A DNA stretch of 64,000 nt from Cardiocondyla obscurior (taxonomy: Eukaryota; Arthropoda; Insecta; Hymenoptera; Formicidae): positions 5,766,001 through 5,830,000 of the forward strand of contig NC_091869.1 in NCBI RefSeq assembly GCF_019399895.1. Direction: 5' to 3'. Each line of letters opens with the position of its first letter. The first letter of the stretch is position 1. The notes beneath the pieces were generated by a model. That model was given only the letters and a program-made list of their open reading frames with translations, had not been told where the DNA came from and made no database searches. This document shows, in pieces, positions 38,684 to 52,344 of the stretch. The position numbers and the translations under genes were made by a program.

Positions 38684-39683
38684 TATAATGAATAAAATAA
38701 TTTAATGTGCGAACGATAGAAACTGAAATTCATAAGAATATAACAATTACAGAATACATTTATCGTATACAAGGATTTAAATATAAATGTTTTTCTTAAA
38801 TCGCATCAAATTTACAATTTTCCAGGGGGCATTTAAAGTTTAAATTACATCGTCAGAGAATCATCGAGCAACGGCAGCAACGGTCGAAATTCTGGACGAA
38901 GTACATAATAGTTGAAAAGCTCCCCCACTCTGCGAAGAGACACCGGGCCCGTATTACGTGAAACTCCGTGACAACCCCTCGAACGAGCGCTCATACACAC
39001 GCAGATATGAGGGAACGCATGGAGAAACGCCCTTCGCGCATCTGCCGTTAAGGGACCTCGCAAGACAGTTTAACGAAGGCAACGAACGCGGACACGTCGT
39101 AACAGATTACACTCCATACATTTTTATTTTACAATTAAGATTACACTTAAGTTTATAATTAACCGTCGAACTTAAATTCTAAAATTGTAAGCCGCTCTTT
39201 TAATTTACTAAAAAGCGTTGTTAGTCATAGAGACTTAATTATTTTATTTTATTTTTAATAATCTTGTTCTTTAAAAAGTGAGTGACAGGAAATTGGTGCG
39301 TAGGATAATTAACTGTTAAATCGAAAAATGGATGCGTAAGCGATAGTGTTGTAACATCTCTAACGTCGGTGAAGAAAAATGTGTAAAAAGATTTGTAAAT
39401 CGGAATACGAAATCAATTCGTTGCCGATGCAAATAGTGAGCTTCGCACTGGAGACTTGGCGAAGTCCTAACTACGTCAGCAGCATATTAGTGATACTCGT
39501 TAATCGATCTTAATTTCTGCGCTTTTTTTTAATTTTAATATTACGTTTTTGTAATAACGATGAAAAATTTGCTGCCTACTTCTGTGCGATTGGAATTGTA
39601 AAAAAAATTATGGTTAGCTGTATCATGCGAGATAGTTTATCAGTTTTTCGTGTTTAATAATTTCTTCTACAACTCTTTCGATT
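38679..39683 (+). other. Region immediately upstream of the sanpodo coding start
   Basis: No coding signal is seen. It probably contains the leader or a leader intron of sanpodo; a candidate acceptor TTTATCAG lies near 39643, just before the coding exon. The block 38860-39080 is GC-richer with open frames on both strands that look incidental. Confidence 0.35.
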
Positions 39684-41829
39684 ATGGCTCAACCGCCTCA
39701 ATCGGTGCCGATGCATTGTTATACAAATCCGTCGTTTTGCCGTCAATCGGAATACATTCCGGACGATCTGCCGCCACCGCCACAGCAATTTCAAGGAAGC
39801 GACGAACTACCACCTCCTCCACCGCCGCTGCAGTTGCAATGTCACGCCACGGGTCAGAACAACCCTGCCTTTCAAACTCCGCCGGAGACCACACAGGACG
39901 TTCGCGATTCCCGATATTGTTATCTGGAGGGCGGCAAGGCTCCCGTGCACAGGAGATACGCCAGTCTTCCGGTGGAGGAGTCTCGCGTGACTTACAACCG
40001 TCCCTCGCGGTACGAGTACATAGAGCAGAACGAGGCCGAAAGGAACCAGTTGCCGCGCAGGAACTCGGCGCGCTACGAATTTATTCCGCACCAGCAGGTG
40101 CAGCAACGTTCCGCGCCGGCGGCCAACCAAGACGACCGGGGAAGACCGCAGACGCGGACGTGTCGTAGCAATGCCAGTAGATATGCTTTCATACCCGATG
40201 ACCAAGATTACCCAGAAGACAGTCCTCAGTGGACTAATGCGAAATCGACACCGCAACACATTAATACTCCGCAAGGTATAAACATAAGTTTTTGTATTCA
40301 GCTCTGGAAATAGAAAAGCTGTATACAAATTCATAAAAAAAATTTATTAATGTTATTTATTTTTTGTAAAATATATAAATATATAAATAATTGTACTAAT
40401 GTTTAACTGTATAATTTGAACAGGTCGCTACATCAGAGTACCTCTGCAAGAAGAAATCCCGCCGGCTCTTCCCGAGAGAAATGCGCAAGAACTCTCGGTG
40501 TCGCCAAAAAATAACTTAGCTGCTACGCAAAAACTGCACGAGATATTGTCCACGCCCAGGAAGCCGCGATCTAGATCAGAAGAGAGAACGTTATCGCCGA
40601 AGAGGCAACAGTCTTTCAATCAAACTGGCACGCCACAACGAAGGACACTTACACCTGGCGGATCCCCAAATGGTTTGAACTTCGTTATTGCGTTGAGTTT
40701 TTTAATATGTGTAATACGTACAATATATTTCATGGTTTTTTTTCTGTTGCTTCTCTTAGGTCGTACTTTCAGCCCAACCCGCACTCCTCAAGGAACACCT
40801 CACCAGACTTTCTCGTCCACAGGACCTCAAACTTCGACCCCTAACAAAGAATCTTCAGCTCGTAGATGCCTTCCGCTGCTGGAAAACTCGTCCCGGCAGC
40901 AGGATCTCTGTCCAGCCAGTAATTGCGGCCGGCTTCGTTATGTTGGCACTGCCCCGGTCGATCTGATGAACATGAGCCATGAGCCGCCGCCTCGTTATGC
41001 TTATACGGAAAGCGGCCTCGAATCTATGCCGATGATGTCTGGATCGCCTAAGTATCAAATAATGCCCGCCGATCAGAAGAATTATCAAAGCGTAGAAAGC
41101 GCGTTTATGGCTCGTACCGCCGTTGTAAGTAGCATCGACCTGAGAAGATAGCAGCGTGACAAATAAATAAAAAATATTAATTTAATGAAATTTTCTTTTG
41201 TACCAGGTACCGCCGTTGTCTCCACCGAACAGTGACGCAAACACGACTTTAGCGAGCGGAGTGGAGAAAAGTGATAGAAAGAGCGCACCAATACTCTTAA
41301 TACTAGTTGGTCTTCTCACATGCGGTCTCGCGCTGTATCTCTCCTGGTCCCAAGGAAGAAGGTGCAATTTTTCTCAACACTTCACAAAAGAATCATTTTA
41401 TAAAAATAAATATGACATTCGACATCAGTTTTATTTAAAAATTATTACTTAAACGTTTTAGAAATATATAATTTCTTATATGATATTAAATGTTTATTTA
41501 ATAAAAAGTAAAATATTTTTAGGTATTACTTTGATAGCGCGGTCGGTTGCGGTGCCTGCTGTGCTCTAGCAGGAGCATGCAGAAGTCTGCGAAAGACTTG
41601 GACGGGACTTGGTCTAGCTGGACTGTCGGCATTAAGCTGTGCCGGGCTTCTACTGCTCGCTGCTAAATCTCCAAGAGACGGCACACCTCTTCACGACATC
41701 ACGGCCGGAGCTCTGTGCGGCGTGTCGGTTTTAGGCGCTGGCTTGGCCCTGTTAGCCCTTTTGAAGCCAAAATGCAACTTTGGTCGTCATAGACGAGTAC
41801 ATTCTTGGATACCGCGGTTCTCCCCTTAG
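39684..41829 (+). CDS. spdo: Sanpodo-like four-pass Notch regulator
   Basis: Five exons in perfect phase: 39684-40275, 40424-40672, 40760-41124, 41207-41361 and 41523-41829, giving 555 residues, close to the length I recall for fly Sanpodo. The long cytoplasmic N-terminus has two NPxF motifs, YTNPSF (13-18) and NPAF (60-63). NPAF is the Numb-binding motif known for Sanpodo. Proline runs and repeated RYxFIP-type motifs follow, then a basic Ser/Thr-Pro-rich region likely to be phosphorylated. Four hydrophobic segments end the protein, at about 429-449, 456-475, 480-502 and 512-533, with a short basic tail. In Drosophila, Sanpodo promotes Notch signalling in the Notch-receiving daughter of asymmetric divisions and is removed from the membrane by Numb. 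The same role here is inferred from motif, length and topology rather than from an alignment. Confidence 0.8.
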
Positions 41830-42530
41830 ATTAACGAATGTTGTACGTAACAACAATCAGGTTTTGAATTGTTCTTCCGAAAGAAGAGCGTAAAAGCGCC
41901 ACTGAAAGAGAATTAAAACATGTAAGAAATATATTAAATATTCTTATCGTATAGTTTTATTTTATAAGTATTGAAAAAAAAAAAATATAGAATACCTGAT
42001 AAGAATCGACCTCCAAAGACCGTATCAAAATCGAGAAACGCATATTTTTTCCTTTCTGCTCCATAGCTAATTAAATTTCCTATAATCTTTTCCGCAGTAG
42101 TTAATTGATTTTATTAATTATAAATATATAAATGACACATCTGTGCTATCATCGTTTCCTGATGTGTCAGACGCAGATATGGAGTTTGTTATCTCATATT
42201 TACTAGAAAGGAAGTCAAGTTCCCTTCTGTAGATATTGTCTGTCACAGAACAGTCTGAATTTCACAAAACGCACGCAGTACAACAAAGCTCTAAAAGAGT
42301 AATTCATTCTCTGATTGTTTCAAGTTGACTGTGTAGTGTAAAGTCTTAAATTAAAAAATAATTATCGTTTTTGCAAATTTTATTTAAACATATGATGCGG
42401 AATGAGCATTATTAAATTAAACTTTATATTTACATATTATATAATTTTTATTGTTATATTGCTTTATGTACTTTGATTTTTAAATTTTAAATAATTACTT
42501 TTCTGAATAACACATGTAATCTCGTTGGCA
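41830..42530 (+). other. sanpodo 3' region and receptor phosphatase promoter/leader
   Basis: AT-rich, with no coding signal on either strand. The spacing between the sanpodo stop and the phosphatase ATG is only about 700 bp, so 3' untranslated region, promoter and leader must share it. No TATA box or initiator stands out. Confidence 0.4.
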
Positions 42531-45500
42531 ATGAAGAAAGTGACAATGAATGCGCCAAGTATCTACATCTTTCTTATCTTTGCAACTCGGATCCTGTACA
42601 TTTTTGGAAGAATAACAGTACTGCGTGAATCGTTATTACATGAGAATAAAATAAAATTGTTATGTGTCTCGGAGGACGACGAAAGCGCTCTTGTGTGGAA
42701 TTACGATTTAAACGAAAACAGTTTTGCAAAAAAACAAAATTACAGTAAGTTCCAGCTAACAAGATTAAAATTAACATTTCTACAATTTAAATATATTTTT
42801 AGAATAAGATAGTGTTTTTTTCATTTATACTTGTATTGAAAATCTTATTACGTTTAAAGCTTCTATCAAAATCATATATTTTGAATTAATTTGTTGAATA
42901 AATCATATTTCAGAGTTCCACGAGGTAAATAAACTTCCTAATACTGAGATAGATTGTAAAATGAATGCAAACGAAAGCTGCCTGGAATCATGGACCAAAA
43001 GCAATTGGCTTCTCACAGATTCAATGAAAACACCCATGAGTCCGGTATATGATCAGCGATGGGAAGGTAAAAACTTATGAGTTTTAACAATCTTGCAAAG
43101 TAACACAATTATTCTAAAGTTATAAACATACATTTTTATGTTAGCTTTAAATAACACATAATCCCGTTTTTTTTTCAGAATTTGAGGAACATCAATATCT
43201 TGAAAAAAGATTTAATCCTGTATATATTAAATCTATAAATTTACAGTTTACAACAACTCTAAAGTTGTCGTTTTCGGTTCGTGCGTCTCGCGACGTCCAT
43301 TTATACATCTGCAATGGCTCGAATTATGAGAAAGTCCTTTGCTACTGGATTATATTAGGTGGCTGGGCAAACACCCTATCCGTTTTACGAAAATGTAAGT
43401 CGGGAGTGCCACCACCTGGGCAATACTCACGAGATTGGCAGTGCAGAAATCCAGTAGACTCCTTCAAAGTAAGTACATACATATTGCGCTTCTTGCGGCA
43501 AAAAACTGACACGTCTTGCGAGACTTGCAATTAAATTCTAGATATATAAAAGTTATCACAAACTTTTTGCACATGGTATTTTAATGATTTATTAACCCAC
43601 GCAGTACGATGTATTGTCTCCAAGATTTTGGAAGACTTTTCTCATTGAGTGGAACTCTACTGCTACACACAGGACTATAACAGTTTACAGTGCCGACTAC
43701 AATAACCGAATGTTGACATACTCGGACAAGATAAATCCAGGCACACAAACTTTTCGCATGTTTATTAAACCTGACACTCTAATGCTGCTTCGCTTTCACA
43801 TATGTGAGCATAGGTTTTTTCAATTTTCATTAACATTAATTTAAGTTCAGTATAGCAAAGCAACTAAACGCTTTTTTCAGATGACTTTCTATATACCACC
43901 GTCGAAAACGCAGTCTTGACGAGTCCTGCCTTTCAAGTTTACAACAGATATATATGTTTGCAATTGTTGGTTGGTCTCTGTGCCGAATGCGACGCGCACA
44001 TAACGTTGCAAAATAATGGTAAAGTGCTGGAAACAGTAAAGGTAGAAGGTTCAAGTAATCCTGTAATTTACTCCTGGCCCAAGTGGCAATTTGTTAAAAT
44101 CGACAGATATATTTCGAAAACAGATTATAATCCTCACGACAAGGTGATAATCCAGTTGGTGCCTAATCTCAATAGATGGGTTTCGAATCCGTTATGGGCA
44201 GTAGCGAACGTTCGCCGGTGTCAAAGCAGTACGAAATCAATTTTATAGTCTTCGTTGATTTCTTTTACTACATGCAATAAATAAATCGCTTTACCTGCTT
44301 TATTTATTATTATTTTCAGAAACTTTGAGGAAGAGTGTTTTGATTTCTGATTTTAATAAGAAAAAAAGTGATCCTTACGGGACGACCGAGACGTGTCAGA
44401 AATTACTTTACGATAGAGATAAGATAGTAAATCTTTTGAATGTTAAGCCAAAGTTCTCGTCTAACTTATGTGATTATTAAAAATTATTTTAATAATACTC
44501 TTAAAATATTTAACAAACACAAAAGGGTATTTTTAAATAATGAAGATTTTCTCAAACACAGATTCCACGCTTTGTCCTCGAGGAAAGATTGGACCGCAAT
44601 GTTTATTTTCTTGCAATGATGATTTAAATAGTGATTCTGATTGTAAAGGAGTTCAAGTGTGTTACTCAAATGGTTGCACCTGTGCTCCGGGATTTTTGGG
44701 ATTGTATTGCTCGACGCGTTAGTAATTCTGAATATCCCCAGCATTATTTCTATTCTTCTGCTCAAAGTATTCAAGCATTGAAAATTTGAACTTTTAGCTT
44801 GTAAATCAAATAGGTATGGTTATGGCTGCACATTAACATGCGGCTCGTGTATCCAAAACAATTGCGATAAAGCAAGTGGAACATGCTTTGGTGGCTGCAA
44901 TAACACTCAAAAAATTTATATACCTCCTTTGTGCCAAACAAGTAACAAAACAATTATTATAAATATATATAAAATATGACACATTTTTACATTACGTTAA
45001 ATAAATATTTATTACAATTAAAAGCAAATGCATGAGTATATCAGTTATTTCACAGGTGTAGAAGAACCTAGCGTACCTTCGATTACTTTTATAAATGAGA
45101 CAACTATTTTGGCTACTGTTCCTATAAGGTGGAAAGACGAATATGAAGAATCGGTTTTCTATTCTTTTAACATTCAAGTAATAATTTAATATTATTTTTA
45201 TGTTAAAAAAAATTAATAATTGTTTAAATTAAAACTTAATTAATGTTAATTAAATAATGTTGAACTTGTTGCTAATGAAGTGTATAACATCTTTTTATAG
45301 GGAGACCTCAAATATGATCCGAAATTATGGAACAAGTTATATCGAAATATGACAGAGATGACAACATATTTTGAAAACGTAGAACCTGGTACTACTTATC
45401 ACATTGGTTGTATTTTAAATGTTTCTGGTGCCCTATTATATAGCGACTGGAATACAGTTGAAACTAAATGCAATCGTGAGTTAATATTTATTTAATATAT

Positions 45501-48500
45501 TATTTACAATTTCTTAATTGTTTTGTTCAAATTTATATTTCCTACTTATATTTAAAACGTAATTATTTTCTGCAATAATTCTTTGCATAATAATATAGCG
45601 ACGGAAGATTTCGATATAACACCTGAAGAAAACGGCGTGATAATTAATTGGCAAATTAATCCAAATGTGAGTACATATTACATGTTGAATTCCCTTAAAT
45701 TTTTTAAATAATTTTGCATTTAATTGCACTTAAATATTTTTTTATACTTAATAAATAAATGTAAATTAATCTTATTCTGTTTGCTTTTTATTCTAGCAAT
45801 TATATACTTGTCCAGCAAGTTGGTACGCCTTAGTAGTTCGCCGTATCGGTATGAATGAAACAAATGTTTCTGCATCAATCACGTCTTTCCCATATACTTT
45901 GCGGGATTTATCGGTGTATACTTTTTATGATTTAACGATATTTCACAAAAATCGCACATTATTTTCTCAAGAAATTCGTACGCTTGAAGGCGGTGAGTGC
46001 AATTATATGTTGAAAATATGTAACAATAGTTTACTTGCACATAGATGTATCATTGCATTTGGTTTAAGAATATTTTTTATAATTATTTCCAGTCCCATCT
46101 AAAGTGCAACATCTTCAAAGTATGTTATCGGGTGATACAGAAGTCACTCTAAGTTGGCAATCTCCACATGAACCGAACGGAGAAATAATACGATATGAAG
46201 TATTTTTGAAGGTAATAGAATGTCGAAAATAAAATTATGAGTATATACGCGAATAATATATACAGGGTAAATTTTAAAATTCTATTAAAATTTACGCTGT
46301 ATATGCTACTCTCATCTTACAGCTTTCTTGACGTTCGTTTATCTAGACGTTGTAATTTGTTACTCAATAATGATTACAAATTTTGTGTAATAATTACTTT
46401 TAATTTCAGATCAAAGAATACTATGGCTGTAAAGATTTAAAATTGCCTACGTCGAATAATCACATTATTACAAAGTCTACAACGGAGTCAACGGTCACAA
46501 TTTCAGACTTACATCTGTATACACTTTACAGCGCAGAGATCGTTGCTTACAACTCACGACATCACAGTACGAACGAAGAGATAACATTTGCTACAGCACA
46601 ATCTGGTATATATGTACATTATTTAAAATGAATAGAGTTTATCAGAGAAAATAATTAAATCAATGGCTTACAGAAATGCCATCGGAAGTGTTTAGCCAGT
46701 TCAGAATAGAAAATTGGAAATTGTTATGGAATCCGCCGGAAAACTGCACAATGATTTTGGGCCCATTAGCAGCTAGAATAAAAATACATGGTGTTAGTGA
46801 TGCTGTTAAAAACTTTTACATAATAAAACAGACTAAATCTTATTCGCTTAATTTAAATGGCGTATATCCAAAATTGAACGGCGTTGAACGATATGTGGCA
46901 AAAATTTACGTAATAAGAAATTTTCATAATTTAGAAAACAGTTCCGCTTACCAAGAATACGAGTTTGAAACGCCTCCATTAGGTAAAACACGAAAACATC
47001 AATAATGGTATATTATTTTAGTAATTTTTAACAATTGATTAGCTTAATTTGACATACAGCTCCGCCGGAAGTAACTAATTTGGAAATCGTCGAGATTGAT
47101 AATTATCAAACGTCTGCTGTGATACTTTTGAGGTGGCAAAGTCCACTTCCGCCTGTAAATGGAAAATTGCGTGCTTATGGCATTGAATTGTGTAACATAA
47201 ACCACAAAAAATGCTTAACATCTGTCGAAGTTCAAAATGATGAATTTTGTGACTTGTGGGATAATTTTATATGCAGAGTTGTTGATGAACTGTTAGAAAA
47301 TTTACAGATAATCAAGGTAAAATAATATCAAGTTTTTAATATTTTTAATACTTTTAATAAATGTAATAAATTTCTTAAAAGAATTTATGCAGGTAAAAAT
47401 TTTTTTTAATAATGTTGAACTATTAAAAACGTTTTGTAATATTAATTATATGTTTATTGTAGGTTTTTGCTTACAATGTAAACGTTACTGAACCAGGATC
47501 TTCAAGTCGCGTGTCAGTTCAAATGATTCAAGATGCAGGTTAAATTTTACAATATAAATAATTTAAAAAATTTTAAATAATTAATTATTGTTATTTAATT
47601 TAATTTATTATTTTATTTTATTTATTATTAATTCGCTAAAGTATTGTAACGTTTTAGCTCCAGATGCGCCTGAGAATTATACTTTCTCAGTTAGTAATAA
47701 CAGTATAGTGGATTTGAGGTGGCTGCATCCTTGGAGAACAATTGGCCGTCTCAGGTGTTTTCGCATTAAGATACAAGAAATATTCTCGGGCCTAAGAAGA
47801 CGTGTTAGCCGATCGCCATTAGAGACATTAATGAATTCGTCTAATAATGTTCTTGAGTATCCGGTGACTCATTATATGCGTAATTATACCGAACGATTGT
47901 ACTTGTTTCCGTCAACGCAATATATCATTTACATTCAAGCTGTGACAGTTGCGAATATAACTAGTGACGTCAAGTTTGTGGAAATCTATACATCTTCAAC
48001 CGCAGCTTTTGAAGGATTGTTAGACGCCGTAGTGGATAAATCCGATTCAACCATTCTGTTAAATATACCGTCTGTTTTAAATGACACTCGAGACAGTACA
48101 ATGCACATTATTGTAAAGGGTCCTAATCTCTGCGAGCAATATTCGGAAGTTCCCGAGCATTTACGAGTGTCAGCAGGAGTGGAGACAAATGAAATTGCTT
48201 GGCAAGCTGCGGAAGTTGCGGTACATATGCTAATAAATTTTATGCGCAATTATTTCACGCATTACGAATGTTAGCAGAATCTCTGCTAGTTGTAAAACTG
48301 TTTTATATAATATAGTTAAAGTAAGTTTAACGTTTTTTATAAATCAAAAATCTTTGTTTTTAATTTGGAACAGACTAATAAACTCGCTGGTGAACAATTT
48401 AAAGTCGGCGACAATAGGATTTACGGCAATGCAAGGAGTTGTCCGTTAAAACCGGGGGAGTTTTATAAAATCATGATTATGGTAACTGAACGGAATTCGT

Positions 48501-51500
48501 CTGCTGAACCGATTGTGCTGGTGAAATCGATTCGCGTCGAGATTTCACTGAAGCACCATGAAGCGTGGATTGTACCTATTGTATTATTGCTTGCTGTAAT
48601 AGGTGTTGTCTTTTACTTGTACCGCAGGTATATTGTTAACTTTATTAATTTCTATCAAAGTTTAATGAAATATAAATTAGTTTTACATTCACTAAAATCT
48701 AATATGTAATTTCCATTTTGCAGAAAGAAGCAAAATTTAACTGAGTCCTTATTGACGTATGAGATGGCTGTGTCACAGAATAACGAAAATCACAAAGAAG
48801 AAATAAAGTCCGCGATATTAAATTTCGAGCAAAGACCGGCTTCTGACACACAATCCTTGTCACAAGCAACTACACCGGAAGCCATTTCGATTAACGATGA
48901 GAATAAGGAAGAGACGTCGTCGCTAGTAAAGGTGAAAAATTTCGAAGACTACGTCAGGCAGGCGATACAGTCAGGATTACTCGACAAGCAATATCAAGTA
49001 ATATCTTACTTTATATAAATGTAACATTTTTAATTTATATGTTATAAAGACTTAATTAATAAGTGGCAATAGGATGGATTATTTCATAATTTTTTTTAAA
49101 GACTTTTCCAAGAGGGCAAACTCGATCGTGGGATTACGGCAAATTGCCACAGAACAAGTCCAAGAATCGATACGGAAATCTTATTGCGTGTAAGTAACAA
49201 ATTAGCCATGAAGTGATTGCACTTGGTTGATAATGAGTAAATATTATCTTAATTATTTATACAGATGACGACACGCGTGTAATACTAAAGAAGCTTCCGA
49301 ATGACGCTCACTCCGATTATATCAACGCTAATTATATTACCGTAAGTTATGATTAATCATAAGATTCTTAGAAAACAACAATTACTATATATCTTTCTTA
49401 TACAACGTTAATAATAGTTTCTAAGTTTAGTTAATAAATATTTCTAAAGGGTTACAAGAAGGAGAAGTGTTACATCGCGACGCAAGGACCCAAACCTAAC
49501 ACGGTCATTGATTTCTGGCGCATGATCTGGCAAGAAAACGTTCTTATCATCTGCATGCTGACAAATGTAACCGAGAATGGAAAGGTAAGTTTTTCACTTA
49601 TTGAATTATTACTTCTTTTTGTACAAATACTATATGCATAATTATAATTATTTCTTAATAATTTTTGTAGATAAAATGCGAGCAATATTGGCCGGATATT
49701 GGTAAAAAGAAAAAATACGGCGACGTCGTAGTGTTGAATGCGAAACACAATGTCTTCGCCGATTACTGCTTTCGAACTTTCAATATTACCTGCGGGGAGG
49801 AAACTCGGAAGGTATTAATTGTTAATTAATTAAATACGATAACTTTTGATGTACTATGTATAATAATTAATAATGCAACAGATAGAACATCTTCATTATA
49901 CGGCTTGGCCGGATCACGGCGTGCCATTGTACACGCATTCAATAGTCATTTATTTGAAGAAATTATTAGCGACACCACCGGGAAACGGACCCGTGGTGGT
50001 TCATTGCAGTGCTGGCGTTGGAAGATCTGGAACTATCATTTTGTGCGATATTTGTCTTCATCGAGCGGCGGCGGAAGGGGTAAAATAAATTGACTTAATT
50101 AGTTTTTAATTTAGTAACGTATAAACTACATGAAAGATGATCTATTTGAACATAAAATTATTTAGTTAGTCGACGTTTTTGCGGAAACGACGTCTATAAA
50201 AAGCGAAAGAGTCAACATGGTGGATAACAAACAACAATATCTGTTTGCGCATTTGGCACTAGTGGAATGCTTACTTTCCACTCCAACTACGTTACCGTGT
50301 AACGAAATATTATTAACGCGTATCAAGGAGTTAAAAAATCAATTATCAATGCAACAGGACAGGTGATCTTTTAAATTTACTTTGATTTACGCTTATTTTC
50401 GAGCAGATAATATTTAAGGTAATTATTTTATGAAAATTAGATTGCAGAACATTGCGTGGCAAGACGAAGCTCTGCGACTAGTTGCATCACCAACACAATT
50501 GTCGGAACGCAATCGAGCCAAAAATAGATTTCCAGAATTGATTTCAGGTTCATTAGAGTACTTTAATTATATTTTTTAATATTATATTTTACAATATTTA
50601 TTTTACTTCTACAGATAAGGTGAGCAGAATATATTTGAAAAGATATCCGACGTCGGACGAAGATAGCGATTACTTGTCCGCCGTTTATGTGGATGGGGTA
50701 AAGCTTCAGAATCATTATTTAGCCACGCAGCTTCCTATGCCGTCGACGATCAACGATTTCTGGCGGATGATCGCCGAATTGAAAGTTGAACTCATTCTCA
50801 TGCTGCAGTCGCCCGATTTTCAGGATCTTGTATGTACATCTTCGCAATTTTATTAATTTATGTAAATTTAATTGCGCGAATAAGTTCGTAATTGTATGTA
50901 TAAACTTGAAATTTCAGACTTGCTGCGCGATCGTTCCTGCAAGCGACGAGTTTAATCCAACTCCATATTTGAATGTCATTGTGAAGGAAAATGCAGAACT
51001 GGAATACTACACGTCACAAAAATTATTGCTTATTGACAACTCTGAGGTAAAACAACAGTTTTTATTTTCTTATTAATTAAGTTAATTATTCTATAATAAC
51101 ACTTTGTTGCAGAAACCTTCGAGAAAACAATTTATTACCATATTATGTTTGACGGAATGGAAACCTGGAAGGGATCAGCCACCACCGCCAGTTATGACGA
51201 TGGTGACCTTTTGGCAAGCCGCGGAGAGAATCGCTAGAGGCGATGGGCCTACAGTAACTCTTTGCCAGTAAATATTAATATTAAATTATTCCAAAAACAA
51301 ATATGCATTAAGGGTATTTTAAATCTGCCGGCGAATTTGTATAGCGTCGTTTTGCATATTTTTTATCAATAATAAAAGTTTGTTCTTTTCTTACATTTTA
51401 TATTTGACAATAAGATATAGTTCAAATGTTTTTTTTTTTTTTTAAAGCAACGCTTCTTGAAATATTTAAAAAATAATAATTTTTTAGCGACGGAGTAACT

Positions 51501-51831
51501 GGATGCGGTCTTTATCTTGCATTAAGCTTTCTGTTGGAACGAATGGCCGTCGAAAGAGAATGTGATGTTTGTTTAGCCGTGCGAGCTGTTAGACGATCAA
51601 GACCAGATTTCGTTTGTTCCTTGGTAATGTATCAATTTCATAGCGGCAGAAAGACAAAATATTAATTATCAATAGAACATTTCAATTAAAAAAAAAAAAA
51701 AAAATTATAGATTATCTCTAAAACGCATTTAAATAAAAAATTTTATTTTATTTCAGGAGCATCTGGAATATCTCTACGATGCCGCAGTGGCGTATTTGGA
51801 ATATTTCGAAACCTACGCGAATTTCTCCTAA
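42531..51831 (+). CDS. Receptor-type protein tyrosine phosphatase with FAMeT-like, MAM-like, EGF and FN3 ectodomain
   Basis: Thirty-two small exons (first 42531-42744, last 51757-51831) join in phase to about 1971 residues; the exon ending near 44469 is the least certain. Order: signal peptide (1-27). A region at about 123-285 with ILGGWANTLSVLRK, resembling the farnesoic acid O-methyltransferase-like domain. A MAM-like region (about 286-401). Two Cys-rich EGF/laminin-EGF modules (about 450-550). Roughly six FN3 domains. A membrane segment at about 1309-1331. Then two phosphatase domains. D1 is intact: NRYGN, YINANYI, WPDHG (D1579) and HCSAGVGRSG (C1610). D2 keeps the cysteine (C1901) but reads LCHDGVTGCG, lacking the catalytic arginine, so it is a pseudophosphatase. 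It should dephosphorylate phosphotyrosine in response to extracellular contacts. The intracellular half is typical of two-domain receptor phosphatases. The ectodomain matches none of the fly Lar, Ptp10D, Ptp69D or Ptp99A layouts I know. Confidence 0.85.
46257..46305. repeat. Imperfect 21-bp hairpin inside a phosphatase intron
   Basis: Positions 46257-46277 pair with 46285-46305 with two mismatches and a loop of about 7 nt. The outer sequence ATATACAGGGT is the kind of terminus seen on small transposon remnants. It lies wholly inside the intron 46212-46409. A tiny palindromic transposon remnant or a hairpin RNA are both possible. Confidence 0.5.
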
Positions 51832-51832
51832 A

Positions 51833-51838
51833 ATAAAG
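51833..51838 (+). terminator. Polyadenylation signal AATAAA of the phosphatase gene
   Basis: A canonical AATAAA begins two bases after the TAA stop, which would give a very short 3' untranslated region. Another signal further downstream is possible in this AT-rich DNA. Confidence 0.35.
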
Positions 51839-52344
51839 ATAAGTAAAAGAAATATTAATAATTAAGATAATTAACTAATATTTTATGGTAATATAAAGTT
51901 GACGTAACATGAAATCTACAAACGTATTAAATATTCGAACGTTTGACTGTAGAAACTCACTAAACTTACAATTTTATGATCGGAATTATATAAAAAATTT
52001 TCATAGAGAATAACTAAATATAACTCGTGTTTTTCTCGGGTTTCTATTATTCGTCCAAGGCAAACTGCATAAAGTTGCATTTATGCAATATATACGATGA
52101 TTTTGTGAAGTTTTATTTGAAATACGCATTTATTCAAAATATTAAATAACAAATATAAATAAAAAAATATAATACAATATTAAAAAAATTTTCTGATTAG
52201 TAATTCAAAATTTTTCACGTTTAAAAAAAAAAAAAAAAAAATTGCAACGTGCTGCAGTTTAAGTCTATCATTTGTACAAAGTCATGTTAAATATCCGCGC
52301 GTTATCACGGTGGAATTCGGATATTCCACAAGGCTATTTTTTTT
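51839..52344. other. AT-rich spacer between the phosphatase gene and Adat3
   Basis: No coding signal. A poly-A run lies at about 52222-52240. The sequence becomes GC-rich abruptly at about 52350, marking the Adat3 promoter island. Confidence 0.5.
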
